From a virus, in the IMG/VR virus record IMGVR_UViG_3300033571_009718, positions 1 through 49,399 of that record: a stretch of 49,399 nt of DNA, one strand, 5' to 3'. Positions 13,017 through 20,920 of the stretch are shown in pieces; positions within the stretch are counted from its first letter, which is position 1; every line of letters begins with the position of its first letter. The position numbers and the translations under genes are program-made. The notes below the pieces were generated by a model that was given only the letters and a program-made list of their open reading frames with translations, ran no database searches and was not told the origin of the DNA.

Positions 13017-13645
13017 TCTTCATCACCTTCGAGGGCATCGACGGCGCCGGGAAGACGACGCTTGCCGATGCCGTGGCAATGGATCTATTCAAGCGAGGCT
13101 ACAGCGTACAGAGCGGTTTTGCGCCGAGCTTTATCTTCACGCCACACCAGAGAATCCAGATGGCCCGGCTCACGCCCGCGGAAACGGCTCGCGTCCGGGC
13201 TTTTGCGGCCACGCTCTTCTTCGATGATCTTCAATCGCGTGAACGTGAGTTCGAGGACATCCCTGAGCGCACCATCTTGCTACAGGATCGGTGGGCCGAG
13301 TCCACCTACGTCTACCAGGGACTTGTAGGTGCGACATCTGACGGCGAGTTGCGTGATCACATCTACAAGCGGGCCCGGCAGATGACCGCGCCGGATCTGA
13401 CGGTCTATCTGCCTGTATCCGGTCAAATCGCGTCCAGTCGCATCCTGGCGCGCGATGGCAAGGAATCCGACATCTACCACCTGAACAAGCTCGCAGCCGC
13501 CTACGATCGCATTTACTGCGCAGGAATGGGCATCTGGGATCAGCGAGTGTATCGCCCATCTGGTCACGCGACGTTCGATGAGATCGTCGAGAACGTGGCA
13601 GATCTGATCATCGACACGTGGAAGGAGAAGTATGGTTCTCAGTGA
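13013..13645 (+). CDS. tmk: Thymidylate kinase
   Basis: This 210-residue dTMP kinase phosphorylates dTMP to dTDP. The P-loop GIDGAGKTT is at residues 8-16. The DR(W/Y) motif appears as QDRWAESTYVYQG near 94-106, with the usual Ser/Tyr context for thymidine binding. The length matches the family (about 205-215). It is coupled to both neighbours, overlapping dCTP deaminase by 14 bases. Together with dCTP deaminase and thymidylate synthase downstream it completes a dCTP-to-dTTP route for phage DNA synthesis. Confidence 0.92.
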   Translation: MIFITFEGIDGAGKTTLADAVAMDLFKRGYSVQSGFAPSFIFTPHQRIQMARLTPAETARVRAFAATLFFDDLQSREREFEDIPERTILLQDRWAESTYVYQGLVGATSDGELRDHIYKRARQMTAPDLTVYLPVSGQIASSRILARDGKESDIYHLNKLAAAYDRIYCAGMGIWDQRVYRPSGHATFDEIVENVADLIIDTWKEKYGSQ

Positions 13646-14246
13646 TATGGGCTGGCACAAACTAGCAGAGGAAGAGCGCAGTGTCGTCTACCCGTACCAC
13701 GATCGACAGATCCGGCTATCGGATGGGCGCCGGCGCATCTCGTACGGGCAGTCATCGGCCGGCTACGACCTGACGCTCGACAGCCGCGAGATCCTCGTAC
13801 CCAAGCGCTTTGTCCTGCTCGATCCGAAGTCGGAACACATCCGGCGCGCTTATGACGCTGTGCCGCCAATCGTCGAGCAAGAGCGTGGTGACGTGTTCTG
13901 GGACATCCCGCCCGGCGGATCAGCGCTCGCGCTCACCGTCGAGACGATCGACATCCCGCGCGATCACGTGGGCATCTGCGTCGGCAAGTCCACCTATGCG
14001 CGGTGTGGTCTACTCGTCAACACCACGCCGCTTGAGCCCGAGTGGCGTGGGCGGCTTGTGTTGGAACTGCACAACATCCAACAGCACAACTCAATCCGCG
14101 TCTACGGCAACGAAGGCATCGCGCAGCTCGTGCTCTTCCGCATTGACGGGCCCATCTTTACGTCGTACGCCGACCGCCGCGGCAAGTACCAGAACCAGGA
14201 CGAAATCACACCCGCGCGGGTGTTACCACTAGGAGGAACGCTATGA
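13632..14246 (+). CDS. dcd: dCTP deaminase (dUTPase superfamily)
   Basis: This 204-residue protein starts at ATG 13632 behind AAGGAGAAGT. Family motifs are SSAGYDLTL near residue 37, GKSTYARCGLLVNTTPLEPEWRG near 118-140 with the catalytic Glu region, LVLELHN and NEGIAQLVLF. The C-terminal YADRRGKYQNQ fits the nucleotide-covering tail. It would deaminate dCTP to dUTP (or to dUMP if bifunctional), feeding thymidylate synthase. The sequence is closer to Dcd than to trimeric dUTPase because of the long N-terminal part and the GKS-R loop. Confidence 0.87.
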   Translation: MVLSDMGWHKLAEEERSVVYPYHDRQIRLSDGRRRISYGQSSAGYDLTLDSREILVPKRFVLLDPKSEHIRRAYDAVPPIVEQERGDVFWDIPPGGSALALTVETIDIPRDHVGICVGKSTYARCGLLVNTTPLEPEWRGRLVLELHNIQQHNSIRVYGNEGIAQLVLFRIDGPIFTSYADRRGKYQNQDEITPARVLPLGGTL

Positions 14247-14419
14247 ACGGATGGATGATCTTTTGGGCAATCGTGGGAATGCTCGCCTTGCTGTGGGGCA
14301 GGGCCGCCTATAACGACTTGCGTGTCGACGATGGGCCGCGGCCGTGGATTCGATTGACGATTGCCGGCATCTGCATCTTGCTCGCGCTCGATGGCCTGTT
14401 TACCGCGCTCGGTATCTGA
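14243..14419 (+). CDS. Two-span micro-membrane protein (58 aa)
   Basis: AGGAGGAACGCT precedes ATG 14243, which overlaps the dcd stop. Hydrophobic segments are MIFWAIVGMLALLWG and LTIAGICILLALDGLF, separated by a charged loop. Unknown function; holin-like in size but among nucleotide genes. Confidence 0.65.
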   Translation: MNGWMIFWAIVGMLALLWGRAAYNDLRVDDGPRPWIRLTIAGICILLALDGLFTALGI

Positions 14420-14432
14420 CAAAGGAGGACGC

Positions 14433-15263
14433 TTGGATGAATCGCTGCAGCTTTCGACGAACCTGATTGAAGCCGGCTTTGCCCTGCTCGATGGCGATCT
14501 GCCGGTGTTCACGAGTCACGCTTGGACGGACCACGTCCAGGCGTGGCACACGGCCGAGTCCAGTGTCACGGGCGAGCGATGGAAGCAGGCAGCCATCGCC
14601 GCGAGCATCGAGACGCACTACGGGGCCGGTGCAATCGACAAGTTCGCGTACGAGGTCGGCTGCTACCCACAACGCATCTACGAGTACCGCGCCGCCTACC
14701 GTCTCGCCGTCCAGTTCCGTGAGCGATTCGCCGCACGTCCGGAGAATCTCGAGTTCAGTCACTTCGTGGTGGCGTCGCAAGCACCCGAGCCCGTGGCGAT
14801 GCTCGACCGCGCCGTCGAAGAGACGATGACGGTCCGCGAGCTCAAGCGCGAGATCGCCAAGCACACCGCACCGCCGCTGGAATCGACACTCGCGCCGATC
14901 GGCCAGGATACCGAGATCCAGGTACTCTGGCAGAACTGGCATCTTGCCGGGCAGTCACTCGCGCGCGCTGTGCCGCTGACATCCAACGCGATCACCTACG
15001 CCGAGGAAGAGGTCCGCTACATCCTGGAGATCCCCGAACAGACCGTGCAAAAGCGCATCCTGCACGCCATCCGCGACGACGGCCGCAACGAGGTCGACTC
15101 GATCGCGCAAGGCCTCGGCGCCAATCGTGACCACGTGCTGGTCTGGCTCAATCGGATGGTGGAATTGGGTATACTGCAGACGCGACGGCAAGAGCTGACA
15201 GAGCGCACACCGGGCGGACGTGGCCCGGCGCGCACCTTCTTCGAGATACCGGAGGGCGAATGA
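14433..15263 (+). CDS. DNA-binding-like protein with two HTH regions (276 aa)
   Basis: No ATG is suitably placed. TTG 14433 lies just behind AAAGGAGGACGC and is taken as start. Around residues 65-90 AIDKFAYEVGCYPQRIYEYRAAYRL looks like a helix-turn-helix. The C-terminal 70 residues (RILHAIRDDGRNEVDSIAQGLGANRDHVLVWLNRMVELGIL) form a typical winged helix. Probably a transcription or replication regulator; no family name is assigned. Confidence 0.65.
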   Translation: MDESLQLSTNLIEAGFALLDGDLPVFTSHAWTDHVQAWHTAESSVTGERWKQAAIAASIETHYGAGAIDKFAYEVGCYPQRIYEYRAAYRLAVQFRERFAARPENLEFSHFVVASQAPEPVAMLDRAVEETMTVRELKREIAKHTAPPLESTLAPIGQDTEIQVLWQNWHLAGQSLARAVPLTSNAITYAEEEVRYILEIPEQTVQKRILHAIRDDGRNEVDSIAQGLGANRDHVLVWLNRMVELGILQTRRQELTERTPGGRGPARTFFEIPEGE

Positions 15264-15436
15264 CATCACATGTAAGGATGCTGCTGCGAGAAATGGTAAA
15301 GGCGTTTGTGCGATTTGTCAGGAAGCCATCGTACGCCTACCGAGAAGAAGCGCGACGCGCACGGTTGGACTTTGAGCAGATCAACGCCGCGACACCATAC
15401 TCGAATCCGCCGCACTTGTTGAAGGAGGGCGAATGA
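15260..15436 (+). CDS. Small basic early protein (58 aa)
   Basis: Coupled at both ends by ATGA overlaps, each with a GGAGGGCGA site. The N-terminal half is Arg/Lys-rich and amphipathic (MLLREMVKAFVRFVRK). Unknown function. Confidence 0.6.
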   Translation: MTSHVRMLLREMVKAFVRFVRKPSYAYREEARRARLDFEQINAATPYSNPPHLLKEGE

Positions 15437-16218
15437 CGTTCAAACAGATTCAGCAGATGATTCGCGCAATGCGACCCGTGACCAACAAGGTGCCCGTCCT
15501 TGATTCGCGCAACTATGCCGCCGTGGTGGCGAGCTGGGGCACACCGGACAGCGTGGTGCAGATCGGGCCGATCGCCTTTCGCGAGACGCCCATCGGCTGG
15601 ATCAGCGCGACGCCAATCACGCGCGCAGAATGGCGAGCGTACGAGTCCGCACCAAGCGAGTGGAAGCGAACCTGGGTCAACGAGGCCTGGGAAGACAACC
15701 TGCCGGCTACGGATCTGACGCTCAAGCAGATCGAGGCATTCATCGACAACATCAATTTCAGCCTGCCTGGGACGGGCCTGCCGGGTGAGTGCCGGTTGCC
15801 TACCCTGGGCGAAGCGCTCACGATGGCACTCGCCGTCGAGGATGTGTCGCTGCCGCTCAACGCCTACGGCACCTTCTCGTGGCAGCCGTGGATGCAGCCC
15901 GTCGCGTTCAATGAGCCGAACTCGTGGGGTCTGTGGGATACGGTCGGCTGCGTGTGGCAGTGGTGCTCAGACGGGCCGGACGAGCAGGACGTACTGCAGC
16001 CATCCGGTACCATCTACACGTACAAGCGACGGTTTGCGAGCGGCGGATCGTGGCAATACCGCGCGAAGGAATGCCTGCCCGAGGCGTTCGGCGGCCAAGG
16101 CTATTTCGCCATCGCGATGGATGAGAGGATCAACGGGCGTGACCTGGGCTTCCGCCTTATCGTGCCAAAGGCGGGAGCTGACGAATTAACTATTGACGTC
16201 CGACAAGTAGACGGCTAG
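15433..16218 (+). CDS. FGE/C-type-lectin-fold (SUMF1-like) protein
   Basis: This 261-residue protein has the order of motifs of formylglycine-generating-enzyme domains: an early ETPIGWISATPITRAEW, then ECRLPTLGEALTMAL, NSWGLWDTVGCVWQWCSDG and the C-terminal FASGGSWQYRAKE and RDLGFRLIV. The same fold is used by variable proteins of diversity-generating retroelements, but no reverse transcriptase or template repeat is present. The Cys pair of true FGE cannot be placed with confidence, so enzyme activity is doubtful. It could be a binding domain acting on host or virion proteins. It closes the operon that begins at 10164. Confidence 0.8.
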   Translation: MTFKQIQQMIRAMRPVTNKVPVLDSRNYAAVVASWGTPDSVVQIGPIAFRETPIGWISATPITRAEWRAYESAPSEWKRTWVNEAWEDNLPATDLTLKQIEAFIDNINFSLPGTGLPGECRLPTLGEALTMALAVEDVSLPLNAYGTFSWQPWMQPVAFNEPNSWGLWDTVGCVWQWCSDGPDEQDVLQPSGTIYTYKRRFASGGSWQYRAKECLPEAFGGQGYFAIAMDERINGRDLGFRLIVPKAGADELTIDVRQVDG

Positions 16219-16221
16219 TAT
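16193..16221 (+). promoter_or_regulatory. Promoter of a candidate small RNA
   Basis: TTGACG (16193-16198), 17-base spacer, TAGTAT (16216-16221). The -35 box lies in an operator-like sequence, TTGACG-TC-CGACAAGTA, one base off the shared palindrome. It overlaps the end of the FGE-like gene. Confidence 0.6.
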
Positions 16222-16227
16222 AGCCGG

Positions 16228-16295
16228 TGTCAGTCATGTCAGATCTCCTTACTTTGGTTGAACCTGGGCACTCTCGCGAGTGCCCATTTTTTTTT
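16228..16295 (+). ncRNA. Candidate ~68-nt small RNA with anti-Shine-Dalgarno segment
   Basis: It runs from the expected start of the promoter at 16193 to an intrinsic terminator, with no coding frame of note. ATCTCCTT (16243-16250) is the exact complement of AAGGAGAT in the ribosome sites of the genes at 4029 (4015-4022) and 16404 (16389-16396). Regulation of early translation by pairing is inferred. Confidence 0.45.
16265..16295 (+). terminator. Intrinsic terminator
   Basis: TGGGCACTC-TCGC-GAGTGCCCA, nine paired bases, followed by nine T. It separates the FGE-like gene from the next promoter. Confidence 0.92.
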
Positions 16296-16315
16296 GCCTA
16301 TCTGTAATTATTTGC

Positions 16316-16344
16316 TTGACGGCCGTCAAATAGTAGGATATAAC
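16316..16344 (+). promoter_or_regulatory. Early promoter/operator copy 3
   Basis: TTGACG (16316-16321), 17-base spacer, TATAAC (16339-16344), with the palindrome TTGACG-GC-CGTCAA over the -35 box. It drives the operon from 16404 to SSB. Confidence 0.82.
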
Positions 16345-16349
16345 AACAA

Positions 16350-16375
16350 TGTCAGGAGGCGCTAGACCTTCGACA
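16350..16375 (+). promoter_or_regulatory. 5' leader hairpin, copy 3
   Basis: TGTC (16350-16353) pairs with GACA (16372-16375). Past a bulged A, GGAGG (16355-16359) pairs with CCTTC (16367-16371). The loop is CGCTAGA. Compared with copies 2 and 4 the inner pairs change on both sides, a hint of covariation. Confidence 0.55.
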
Positions 16376-16403
16376 AGACACAACCACAAAGGAGATTGAC
16401 GAT

Positions 16404-16835
16404 ATGACCTGCCCACGTTGCCACGATGAGAATCTGACCGACTATCCAGTCTGCCCGTCCTGCGCCACCGAGTGCCACTTCACGGATCGCCCGTGCGCCC
16501 ATTGTGTTACCGAGCGGCTCAACCTTCGCGATCGTGACGCTGCCCACTGGTCTGTCACCCTGCAGCCGATTGCCGAGCGCTTGCGCGTTCGTGGTGAGCT
16601 CGATGCGGTCGAGATCCTCGTCGAGTACTACTTCGACCAGATGCGCCAGTCATCGCCCACCGGTCATATCTGCGACACCTGCCAGGACACGGGCTACGTG
16701 ACGCACGAGAACGCGCGTAGCTTCTCGAATCCCGAGGGTGACATCGAGATGCCGTGCCCGTGCCTGACGATGCGCGAGGCCATCGCCGGCGACCGCTTCG
16801 CCTATACCGTTGGCCAGGAAGAGATCCCGTTCTAA
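16404..16835 (+). CDS. Zinc-ribbon-rich early protein (143 aa)
   Basis: ATG 16404 follows AAAGGAGATTGACGAT. The N-terminus has three Cys pairs, CPRC (3-6), CPSC and CAHC within the first 35 residues. A second cluster near 90 reads CDTCQDTGY, a DnaJ-like CxxCxxxG, and MPCPCLTM follows. Probably a zinc protein that binds nucleic acid or protein. The C-terminal CxxCxDTGY/PCPC pattern resembles that of the putative helicase-loader protein at 9461 (CQYCHDAGYV...PCSC), so the two may share a module. Confidence 0.72.
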   Translation: MTCPRCHDENLTDYPVCPSCATECHFTDRPCAHCVTERLNLRDRDAAHWSVTLQPIAERLRVRGELDAVEILVEYYFDQMRQSSPTGHICDTCQDTGYVTHENARSFSNPEGDIEMPCPCLTMREAIAGDRFAYTVGQEEIPF

Positions 16836-16841
16836 CACAAA

Positions 16842-16873
16842 GGGCGCGTGCCTGAATCAACAAGCACGCGCCC
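16842..16873 (+). other. Strong intergenic hairpin
   Basis: GGGCGCGTGC pairs with GCACGCGCCC across a 12-base loop, directly after the stop at 16835. No T-tract follows, so it is more likely an RNA-stabilising or processing hairpin than a terminator. Confidence 0.6.
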
Positions 16874-16899
16874 ATCGCGACCATAACGGAGGAAACGTC

Positions 16900-17340
16900 A
16901 TGTACGACTGCATCTTAGAAGAGATCCCGACGACCGTCAAGCACGACGAGCGCCTGGCTGAGATCAATCGATTGCTGATCGATTCGGGCATCGGTCAGTT
17001 GCCATCGCTCGCCGCATTCGCCCGGATCCGGGCAGCGCGTGAGGCCGAGATGATAGCCGCGCTCAGATCGAATCACCAGGCCGTGACGCACTACACGATG
17101 CTGCCAGATGAGCGAATCGCCGAACGCCTGAGCTATTTGGCGATGGACATCGAGAGCGAGTTCCACACCACCACGACCCCGGCCGGTGTGATCGTGCTGA
17201 CGTGGGACACCTTCAACGACGCCTACGTCAAGCGGATGGCCGAGTATACCGACGACATCGCAGGCCTGGAATACCAGCCAACCGAGTTCGAAGCAATGAT
17301 GGACGCCGCGGACGTGGCGTACGATAACGCGAACAACTAA
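16900..17340 (+). CDS. Early protein, unknown (146 aa)
   Basis: AACGGAGGAAACGTC precedes ATG 16900. It is acidic and mainly helical ([35 protein letters not shown]), with a C-terminus rich in Asp/Ala. It lies immediately upstream of bet, where an exonuclease partner or a small accessory protein is often found, but no nuclease motif is visible. Confidence 0.7.
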   Translation: MYDCILEEIPTTVKHDERLAEINRLLIDSGIGQLPSLAAFARIRAAREAEMIAALRSNHQAVTHYTMLPDERIAERLSYLAMDIESEFHTTTTPAGVIVLTWDTFNDAYVKRMAEYTDDIAGLEYQPTEFEAMMDAADVAYDNANN

Positions 17341-17354
17341 GAGAGGAACGCAGA

Positions 17355-18254
17355 ATGAGTACCGCAATCGCAGTCCAACAAGCCGAGAGCGCATTGACGC
17401 CACGGCAGTACACACAAGAGCAGATCAAGCTCATCAAGGACAGTTACGCCAAGGGCGCATCCGATGCCGAGTTGCGCCTCTTCGTCGAGATCGCCCAACG
17501 CAAAGGACTCGACATCTTCCAGCGTCAGATCCATATGGTGAAGCGCTGGGACGGCAAACTGAAGCGCGAGGTGATGGACGTTCAGACGGGCATCGACGGC
17601 TACCGCTTGATCGCAGAGCGCACGGGCCGATACGAAGGGCAGGTCGGGCCGTTGTGGTGCGGCAAAGACGGACAGTGGGTAGACGTGTGGTTGCAGCCTG
17701 AGCCGCCCGCCGCCGCCAAGGTGGGCATCTACCGCACCGGATGCCGTGAGCCATTCTGGGGCGTGGCCCTGTACTCTGAGTACGTCCAGCTTGCCAAAGG
17801 TGACGGCGGCAACTACCACCCCAACGCGATGTGGCGCAAGATGGCCGCCAACCAGCTTGCCAAGTGCGCTGAGGCTCTCGGACTGCGCAAGGCGTTCCCT
17901 GGTGATCTGGCAGGCATCTACACGAGCGAAGAGATGGGGCAGGCCGGCAATCCCGTCATCGATGTGACGCCAATCCCTGAGCCCGCAGCCGCCCACGCGC
18001 CTGCATTGCCACCACCGCCGCCGGATGAGCCCGCCACCGATGAGCAGATCGAGATGATCGGCAAGCTGATCGAAGGGCTCGCGTTCCACAAGGTGCCGGA
18101 TGAGAAGCTGCTTGCCGGCATCAAGGGGCTCACCAAGCTCAACCTGACGACCCTCGACGACCTGACGCCGCTCACCGAAGCGATGGCCGCCAACGTCATC
18201 GAGGTCTACAGCGCCAAGCTCGACAAGTTCGACGCCGCGAAGGCGCAGGCATAA
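17355..18254 (+). CDS. bet: Bet/RecT-family single-strand annealing protein
   Basis: This 299-residue protein carries the Bet/RecT core in residues 20-185. Landmarks are [67 protein letters not shown] and the end of the fold, [28 protein letters not shown] Pro-rich linker and a small helical domain follow. It anneals complementary single strands during recombination-dependent replication, probably with the SSB encoded downstream. No adjacent RecE/Exo homologue is recognised; the VRR-NUC protein might serve. Length is slightly above lambda Bet (261). Confidence 0.92.
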   Translation: MSTAIAVQQAESALTPRQYTQEQIKLIKDSYAKGASDAELRLFVEIAQRKGLDIFQRQIHMVKRWDGKLKREVMDVQTGIDGYRLIAERTGRYEGQVGPLWCGKDGQWVDVWLQPEPPAAAKVGIYRTGCREPFWGVALYSEYVQLAKGDGGNYHPNAMWRKMAANQLAKCAEALGLRKAFPGDLAGIYTSEEMGQAGNPVIDVTPIPEPAAAHAPALPPPPPDEPATDEQIEMIGKLIEGLAFHKVPDEKLLAGIKGLTKLNLTTLDDLTPLTEAMAANVIEVYSAKLDKFDAAKAQA

Positions 18255-18348
18255 CGCTCACTGGCCCACAATCGCCCGTGGTGCCCTCTGGATTCGCCAG
18301 GGGTACCATCGGGCAGGGTGGGGCAATCAAACGCAAGGGAGAGGCTAT

Positions 18349-18633
18349 ATGAGCAGATATCGAGTAGACGAACCAATCCCCACATCCACAACCGCTCACA
18401 TCTACGGCCCGGATGGACAAGTCATCGGGCAGATCTACGGAGCAGATGGCCCTGAGAGCCTGCGGTTCAAGCATTTTATTGAGGACTATGACGAGATCGT
18501 TGAAGTACTGCGCAATGCGGCTAAGATAGCATTTGATATTACCGTTGGTGACTTCGATTATGGCGACGTCTTCAAGTTCCGCAAACAAGTTGACGTTTTG
18601 CTTGAGTGCATTGACGGCGAGGAGACGGAATGA
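18349..18633 (+). CDS. Early protein, unknown (94 aa)
   Basis: AAGGGAGAGGCTAT precedes ATG 18349. Its first 30 residues include two HIYGPDGQVIGQIYGADG-like half repeats (IYG.DG). The rest is helical and acidic. The preceding 94-base gap contains a possible hairpin, GGTGCCCT/AGGGGTACC. The stop overlaps the next start (ATGA). Confidence 0.68.
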   Translation: MSRYRVDEPIPTSTTAHIYGPDGQVIGQIYGADGPESLRFKHFIEDYDEIVEVLRNAAKIAFDITVGDFDYGDVFKFRKQVDVLLECIDGEETE

Positions 18634-18785
18634 GCCCAACCACACGCACAATCCGTGACTTCCTGGGAATCGTCCTTGGCCTACTGTCGCTGCTGGCTCT
18701 GTACAGCGTCGCAGCCATCGTGATGGACGACCCGATGCAACGACCCGCGCCAACGCACATCGAAGACGATCGGAGGGACAAATGA
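18630..18785 (+). CDS. Single-span micro-membrane protein (51 aa)
   Basis: ATG 18630 overlaps the previous stop and has GAGGAGACGGA before it. One hydrophobic segment, FLGIVLGLLSLLALYSVAAIV, is followed by an acidic polar tail. Coupled by ATGA to the next micro-protein. Confidence 0.65.
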   Translation: MSPTTRTIRDFLGIVLGLLSLLALYSVAAIVMDDPMQRPAPTHIEDDRRDK

Positions 18786-18892
18786 GACGAATTGAACCAG
18801 ACTACCGCCCACTGCGAGCCGCGATCCTGATCTGGATCCCACTCGTGATGCTTGGATGCGCGATTCTATACTACAGGCTGGTGACGCAATGA
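18782..18892 (+). CDS. Single-span micro-membrane protein (36 aa)
   Basis: ATG 18782 overlaps the previous stop and has CGGAGGGACAA before it. The hydrophobic helix is LRAAILIWIPLVMLGCAILYY. The stop overlaps the thyA start. It is the smallest gene supported here, by Shine-Dalgarno and coupling on both sides. Confidence 0.6.
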   Translation: MRRIEPDYRPLRAAILIWIPLVMLGCAILYYRLVTQ

Positions 18893-19707
18893 CATTTGAG
18901 GCGCAATACCTTGACCTGATCCGCAAAGTGATCGACACGGGCGATCGTCGCGGCAACCGGACGGGCACGCCATCGCGTTCTCTGTTCGCTGAGACGCTCA
19001 AGATCGACCTGGCCGCCGAGTTCCCGATCTTGCAGGTTCGGCCGGTATCCTGGAAGACGGCGATCCGTGAGCTGCTGTGGATGATTCGTGGCGAGACCAA
19101 CGTGCGATCCCTACAGGCCGAAAACGTCCACATCTGGGACGCTTGGGCGGATGAGAATGGCGATCTTGGCCCCGTCTACGGGGCGCAGTGGCGAGCGTGG
19201 GAAGGTCGTGATGGTCGGCTGATCGATCAACTCGCCGACGTGATCCGCGCCATCCATCGCGATCCCACATCGCGCCATCTGATTGTCAGCGCGTGGAACG
19301 TGGGCGAGCTAGGCCGGATGGCCCTGTCGCCGTGTCACCTGCTTTTCCAGTTCTACGTCACGGCCGATTATCGGCTCGACTGCCAGATGTACCAACGAAG
19401 CGCGGACTTGTGCGTCGGCACACCTTTCAACGCGATTGGGTATGCCGTACTCACGCAGATGATCGCGCAAGAGACCGGACTGCTGCTCGGCAAGCTGACC
19501 ATCGTGTTGGGTGATGCCCACGTCTACGAGGACCAAGTTGAGCTGGCAGAGCAGATGCTTGCACGATACGATGCCGACATGTACTACCGAGCGCGGCTCA
19601 AATACTGGCAGATCCCCGGTGAGTTCTTTCGCGCCACCATCGACGACTTCGATGTTGTCAACTATGAACCATACGGGCCGGCAATCAAGTGGCCCGTCGC
19701 CAAGTAG
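18889..19707 (+). CDS. thyA: Thymidylate synthase (ThyA)
   Basis: This 272-residue enzyme methylates dUMP to dTMP with methylene-tetrahydrofolate. The catalytic Cys is C149 in ALSPCHLLFQFY. Other family signatures are DTGDRRGNRTGT at 16-27, WKTAIRELLWMIRGETN, GPVYGAQWR, the folate/dUMP-binding DCQMYQRSADLCVGTPFN and LGDAHVYEDQ. The length and motif order match bacterial and phage ThyA. Its start overlaps the preceding micro-gene. Confidence 0.96.
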   Translation: MTFEAQYLDLIRKVIDTGDRRGNRTGTPSRSLFAETLKIDLAAEFPILQVRPVSWKTAIRELLWMIRGETNVRSLQAENVHIWDAWADENGDLGPVYGAQWRAWEGRDGRLIDQLADVIRAIHRDPTSRHLIVSAWNVGELGRMALSPCHLLFQFYVTADYRLDCQMYQRSADLCVGTPFNAIGYAVLTQMIAQETGLLLGKLTIVLGDAHVYEDQVELAEQMLARYDADMYYRARLKYWQIPGEFFRATIDDFDVVNYEPYGPAIKWPVAK

Positions 19708-19717
19708 GAGGAACGCA

Positions 19718-19930
19718 ATGGCGAAAGATGAGGCTACCCGTTACCGCGCCGCAAAGGATGAAGTAATGGGCCTGCTCGAAGACATCCAGAATCTTTGCAA
19801 TGCTGTGATTCTAGGCGAATTGCCACTATCGGATCTGCTTGCGCTTGGCCCACGAGCTGAAGCGATTCAATCCAAAATAGAAGGCTGGGCAACCAAGCTG
19901 TATTATGAGAGCAACCAGGAGGAAGAATAA
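19718..19930 (+). CDS. Small helical protein (70 aa)
   Basis: TAGGAGGAACGCA precedes ATG 19718. It is predicted almost all helical (YRAAKDEVMGLLEDIQNLCNAVILGELP), ends acidic (NQEEE) and overlaps the SSB start by one base. Function unknown. Confidence 0.7.
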   Translation: MAKDEATRYRAAKDEVMGLLEDIQNLCNAVILGELPLSDLLALGPRAEAIQSKIEGWATKLYYESNQEEE

Positions 19931-20358
19931 TGCCATCATTCAACAAGATCACCATCGTTGGCCACCTCGGCCGCGATGCCGAGCAGCGATTCACGCCGGG
20001 TGGAATGGCCGTCGCATCGTTCAGCGTCGCCACCACCGAGAAGCGCAAGGACGGCGAGAAGACTACGTGGTTCCGGGTGTCGCTCTTCGGCAAGCGCGCT
20101 GAAGCCGTCGCACCGTATCTGACCAAGGGCAAGCTGGTCTACGTCGAAGGAAGTCTGCGGCAGGAAGAGTATACGACCAAGGACGGCGCGACCCGCACGA
20201 CGCTGGAAGTCAACGCCACGGAACTGCAACTGATCAGTGGCAAAGACGACACGCCCAGGGCGGAAGCCGCACGCCCGGCAAGCGCCCCGCAACCATCCGC
20301 CAAGCCATCGGCAGCCGTCACGTACACGGGTGACGATGACGACGACCTCCCATTCTGA
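19930..20358 (+). CDS. ssb: Single-stranded DNA-binding protein
   Basis: This 142-residue OB-fold protein has the SSB signatures FNKITIVGHLGRDAEQRFTPGG, VASFSVATTEK, WFRVSLFGKRAEAVAPYLTKGKLVYVEG and LEVNATEL. A Pro/Ala-rich linker leads to the acidic tip DDDDDLPF, the conserved partner-binding tail of bacterial SSB. It is the last gene of the early operon, followed by a terminator. Confidence 0.96.
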   Translation: MPSFNKITIVGHLGRDAEQRFTPGGMAVASFSVATTEKRKDGEKTTWFRVSLFGKRAEAVAPYLTKGKLVYVEGSLRQEEYTTKDGATRTTLEVNATELQLISGKDDTPRAEAARPASAPQPSAKPSAAVTYTGDDDDDLPF

Positions 20359-20393
20359 TTTACTCGCGGTGACTCCTTTGTGTGTGTCTACTC

Positions 20394-20422
20394 GGGCCGG
20401 TCGAAAGATCGGCCCTTTTTTT
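20394..20422 (+). terminator. Terminator closing the early region
   Basis: GGGCCGGTC-GAAA-GATCGGCCC (nine pairs, one G-U, GNRA-type loop) followed by seven T. It lies between the converging early and late operons. Confidence 0.93.
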
Positions 20423-20447
20423 GACACAAAAACACGCAGGATTGGTG

Positions 20448-20654
20448 TCAGGTAAGTTCGATGCGGTATCGCTCGATAAGCTGATCCGCCGCCCTCTGAT
20501 CCCCGAGCGGCAAGAGCTTGATCTCTTCGCCTTGTTCTTTGGTGATCCATCGCGTGCGGACGAGCAGATCGATGTCGTCCTGGTCGAGCTTGCTGTTCAC
20601 CCATCCCTGCACCGCGCGATTGTAGGCGCGCAGTCGGCCCGTGGCTGTCGTCAT
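20448..20654 (-). CDS. Last gene of late operon, unknown (68 aa)
   Basis: Its start overlaps the stop of the preceding gene (ATGA). The sequence is helical: YNRAVQGWVNSKLDQDDIDLLVRTRWITKEQGEEIKLL. Proteins of this size and pattern often follow tail fibre genes in siphophages, but the role is not known. Confidence 0.65.
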   Translation of the reverse strand: MTTATGRLRAYNRAVQGWVNSKLDQDDIDLLVRTRWITKEQGEEIKLLPLGDQRAADQLIERYRIELT

Positions 20655-20920
20655 TCGCCCTCCTCGTCAAGAATCAGGTTGATGATCGTCTCGGCCGCCT
20701 GCAAGCGCTCGCGCAACGTCGGCAGGATGACTTGGCCATCTGGATTGGGCTCTACTATAAAGTCTACGCAAGGCAGAAAGCCGACAATTGCGCCCCACTC
20801 ATCTGTGATCGGCCGTTGTATCACTATGTGATCATATATGGTTTGATTTTGCAGATCAGGACGAGTGAGCAGCTCAGGAATATCGGCTTCGGTGACGTTC
20901 TCAAATCGCAAGGTGATCAT
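20651..20920 (-). CDS. Small late protein, unknown (89 aa)
   Basis: Coupled to the tail-tip gene by an ATGA overlap. A β-rich core (HIVIQRPITDEWGAIVGFLPCVDFIVEP) is followed by a helix and acidic end. It may be a tail-tip or fibre accessory protein. Confidence 0.65.
   Translation of the reverse strand: MITLRFENVTEADIPELLTRPDLQNQTIYDHIVIQRPITDEWGAIVGFLPCVDFIVEPNPDGQVILPTLRERLQAAETIINLILDEEGE

Noticed and set aside
15433-16218. Diversity-generating retroelement around the FGE-like gene
   Set aside because: No reverse transcriptase, template repeat or accessory gene is present in the window.
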